6,404 nucleotides of DNA, from positions 1-6,404 of the forward strand of contig JAODMA010000350.1 of assembly GCA_025464545.1 (NCBI GenBank), written 5' to 3'. Under the pieces are notes generated by a model. It had not been told where the DNA came from. It saw only the letters and a program-made list of their open reading frames with translations, and made no database searches. Position 1 is the stretch's first letter. Every line of letters begins with the position of its first letter. Origin of the DNA: Arthrobacter sp. (GTDB taxonomy: Bacteria > Actinomycetota > Actinomycetes > Actinomycetales > Micrococcaceae). A program made the translations under genes and the position numbers. Below are positions 5,942-6,404 of the stretch, in pieces.

Positions 5942-5951
5942 AAATTCACCT

Positions 5952-6404
5952 ATGCCCGAAAATCAGAACAACTCCGCCGACACCGAAAACAACCACGTCG
6001 ACGTCGAGACTTCTGAGACGGTTGCCCCCGCAGCCGAGTCCGCCCCGGTAGCCACCGAGGTTCCTGTCAACACCGAGTCCCCTGCCACCGAGGCTCCCGC
6101 CAACACCGAGGCCCCCGCCGCCGAGCAGGCCGCCGATACCAAGTCCGCTGACACCAAGGCCGCCCCGTCCAAGGACGAGGACGCCGAGGATGAAGGCGTC
6201 AAGTTCGTGGACCTCGGCATCGACGGCCGCGTCCTTGCTGCCCTGCAGGACGTCGGCTACGAGAAGCCGTCCCCGATCCAGGCAGCGACCATCCCGCTGC
6301 TGCTCGAAGGCCGCGACGTCGTGGGCCTGGCCCAGACCGGTACCGGTAAGACTGCAGCTTTCGCAGTACCGGCGCTGTCCCGTCTGGCCGAGCTCCACGA
6401 CCTC
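5952..6404 (+). CDS. DEAD-box RNA helicase, N-terminal part (runs off the window)
   Basis: The frame is open to the last base and gives 151 residues. Residues 1-80 are acidic, low-complexity and disordered (repeats of TEAPA type). The helicase core then starts with the Q motif, FVDLGI (85-90) through GYEKPSPIQ (102-110), which reads adenine, and motif I/Walker [12 protein letters not shown] (127-137), which binds ATP phosphates. Later motifs (DEAD, SAT, HRIGR) lie beyond the window. DEAD-box proteins unwind RNA duplexes in ribosome assembly, mRNA decay and cold adaptation; family members here could be DeaD/CsdA- or RhlE-like, and the visible part does not decide. The start at 5952 is set by GAGGA at 5937-5941. 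In-frame ATGs at 5931 and 5799 also exist, but the extra N-terminal stretch uses rare codons for this genome type (CTA, TTA) and overlaps predicted RNA hairpins. Confidence 0.92.
   Translation, partial: MPENQNNSADTENNHVDVETSETVAPAAESAPVATEVPVNTESPATEAPANTEAPAAEQAADTKSADTKAAPSKDEDAEDEGVKFVDLGIDGRVLAALQDVGYEKPSPIQAATIPLLLEGRDVVGLAQTGTGKTAAFAVPALSRLAELHDL
6054..6119 (+). repeat. Imperfect in-gene repeats coding TEAPA-type units
   Basis: Four 15-18 nt units in a row encode [16 protein letters not shown] and NTEAPA (residues 35-55 of the helicase). AACACCGAG recurs with a 33-nt period at 6069 and 6102. The stretch is in frame and explains the disordered N-terminal tail; unit number could vary between strains through slippage. 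Confidence 0.7.

Larger units (their letters stand above)
5648..5951 (+). ncRNA. Putative structured 5' leader of the DEAD-box helicase gene
   Basis: About 300 nt between the promoter-like stretch and the helicase ATG hold no convincing gene but many self-complementary segments. They are a 6-bp stem with T-run (5713-5740); CTGCT/AGCAG around a 5-nt loop (5777-5791); a 7-bp stem GAAGTCC/GGACTTC (5808-5814 with 5838-5844) enclosing GC-GAAA-GC, a GNRA tetraloop; a 14-bp palindrome (5849-5862); and a 6-bp stem CGGCAC/GTGCCG (5880-5885 with 5915-5920). I do not recognise a known riboswitch or Rfam family; cobalamin, ydaO, glycine, T-box, SRP and RNase P signatures are not met. Long leaders are known on cold-shock helicase genes such as E. 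coli deaD, so post-transcriptional control is plausible. Fold and boundaries are by eye. Confidence 0.4.

Noticed and set aside
5865..5960. The near repeat TATGCCCG at 5865 and 5951
   Set aside because: Eight bases only and no further similarity around them; expected by chance at this base composition.
5848..6051. A GTG-started 67-codon frame overlapping the helicase start
   Set aside because: It runs out of phase into the helicase gene and its Thr/Pro/Arg-rich product reflects the shadow of the TEAPA repeats.

Overview
The window looks like chromosome from a high-GC actinobacterium, most likely a relative of Arthrobacter/Pseudarthrobacter (Micrococcaceae). This rests on the strong G/C third-position bias, TAnnnT-type -10 elements, a probable leaderless gene and the style of the proteins. 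The genus is an inference from general impression, not a search. No insertion sequence, phage gene, CRISPR array, tRNA or rRNA is visible.

Layout, left to right. Bases 1-141 are the C-terminal end of an MFS transporter on the + strand. Its stop overlaps the stop of a convergent gene inside one CTAG. From 4701 down to 138 on the - strand runs a tight four-gene cluster: a YgiB/DUF1190-like single-pass membrane protein, a YgiC-like ATP-grasp amide ligase (glutathionylspermidine-synthase family), a 12-TM APC-family amino acid/amine permease, and a glutaryl-CoA-dehydrogenase-like flavoprotein. Junctions are 2 nt, a 4-nt ATGA overlap, and 9 nt, so one transcript is likely. A 187-bp divergent promoter region (4702-4888) separates it from a MOSC-domain protein (4889-5542, +), whose start codon sits 7 nt downstream of a -10-like element and lacks a Shine-Dalgarno. 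A 409-bp stretch without a convincing gene follows (5543-5951). It holds a promoter-like region, a hairpin plus T-run and several further hairpins, and leads into the N-terminal part of a DEAD-box RNA helicase (5952 to the window edge).

How the genes may work together: the ligase family joins a C-terminal glycine carboxylate to an amine. The partner protein encoded directly upstream ends in a Gly/Ser-rich tail with terminal Gly-Gly, and the gene directly downstream encodes a permease of a superfamily that carries amino acids and polyamines. A membrane-tethered protein or peptide modified by an imported amine is therefore a reasonable hypothesis, with glutaryl-CoA dehydrogenase fitting lysine or cadaverine catabolism. 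This is inference. The E. coli YgiB/YgiC pair is known as a gene pair, but I know of no settled biochemical function. The second point of interest is the long, structured leader of the helicase gene, which may carry an attenuator or other post-transcriptional control.
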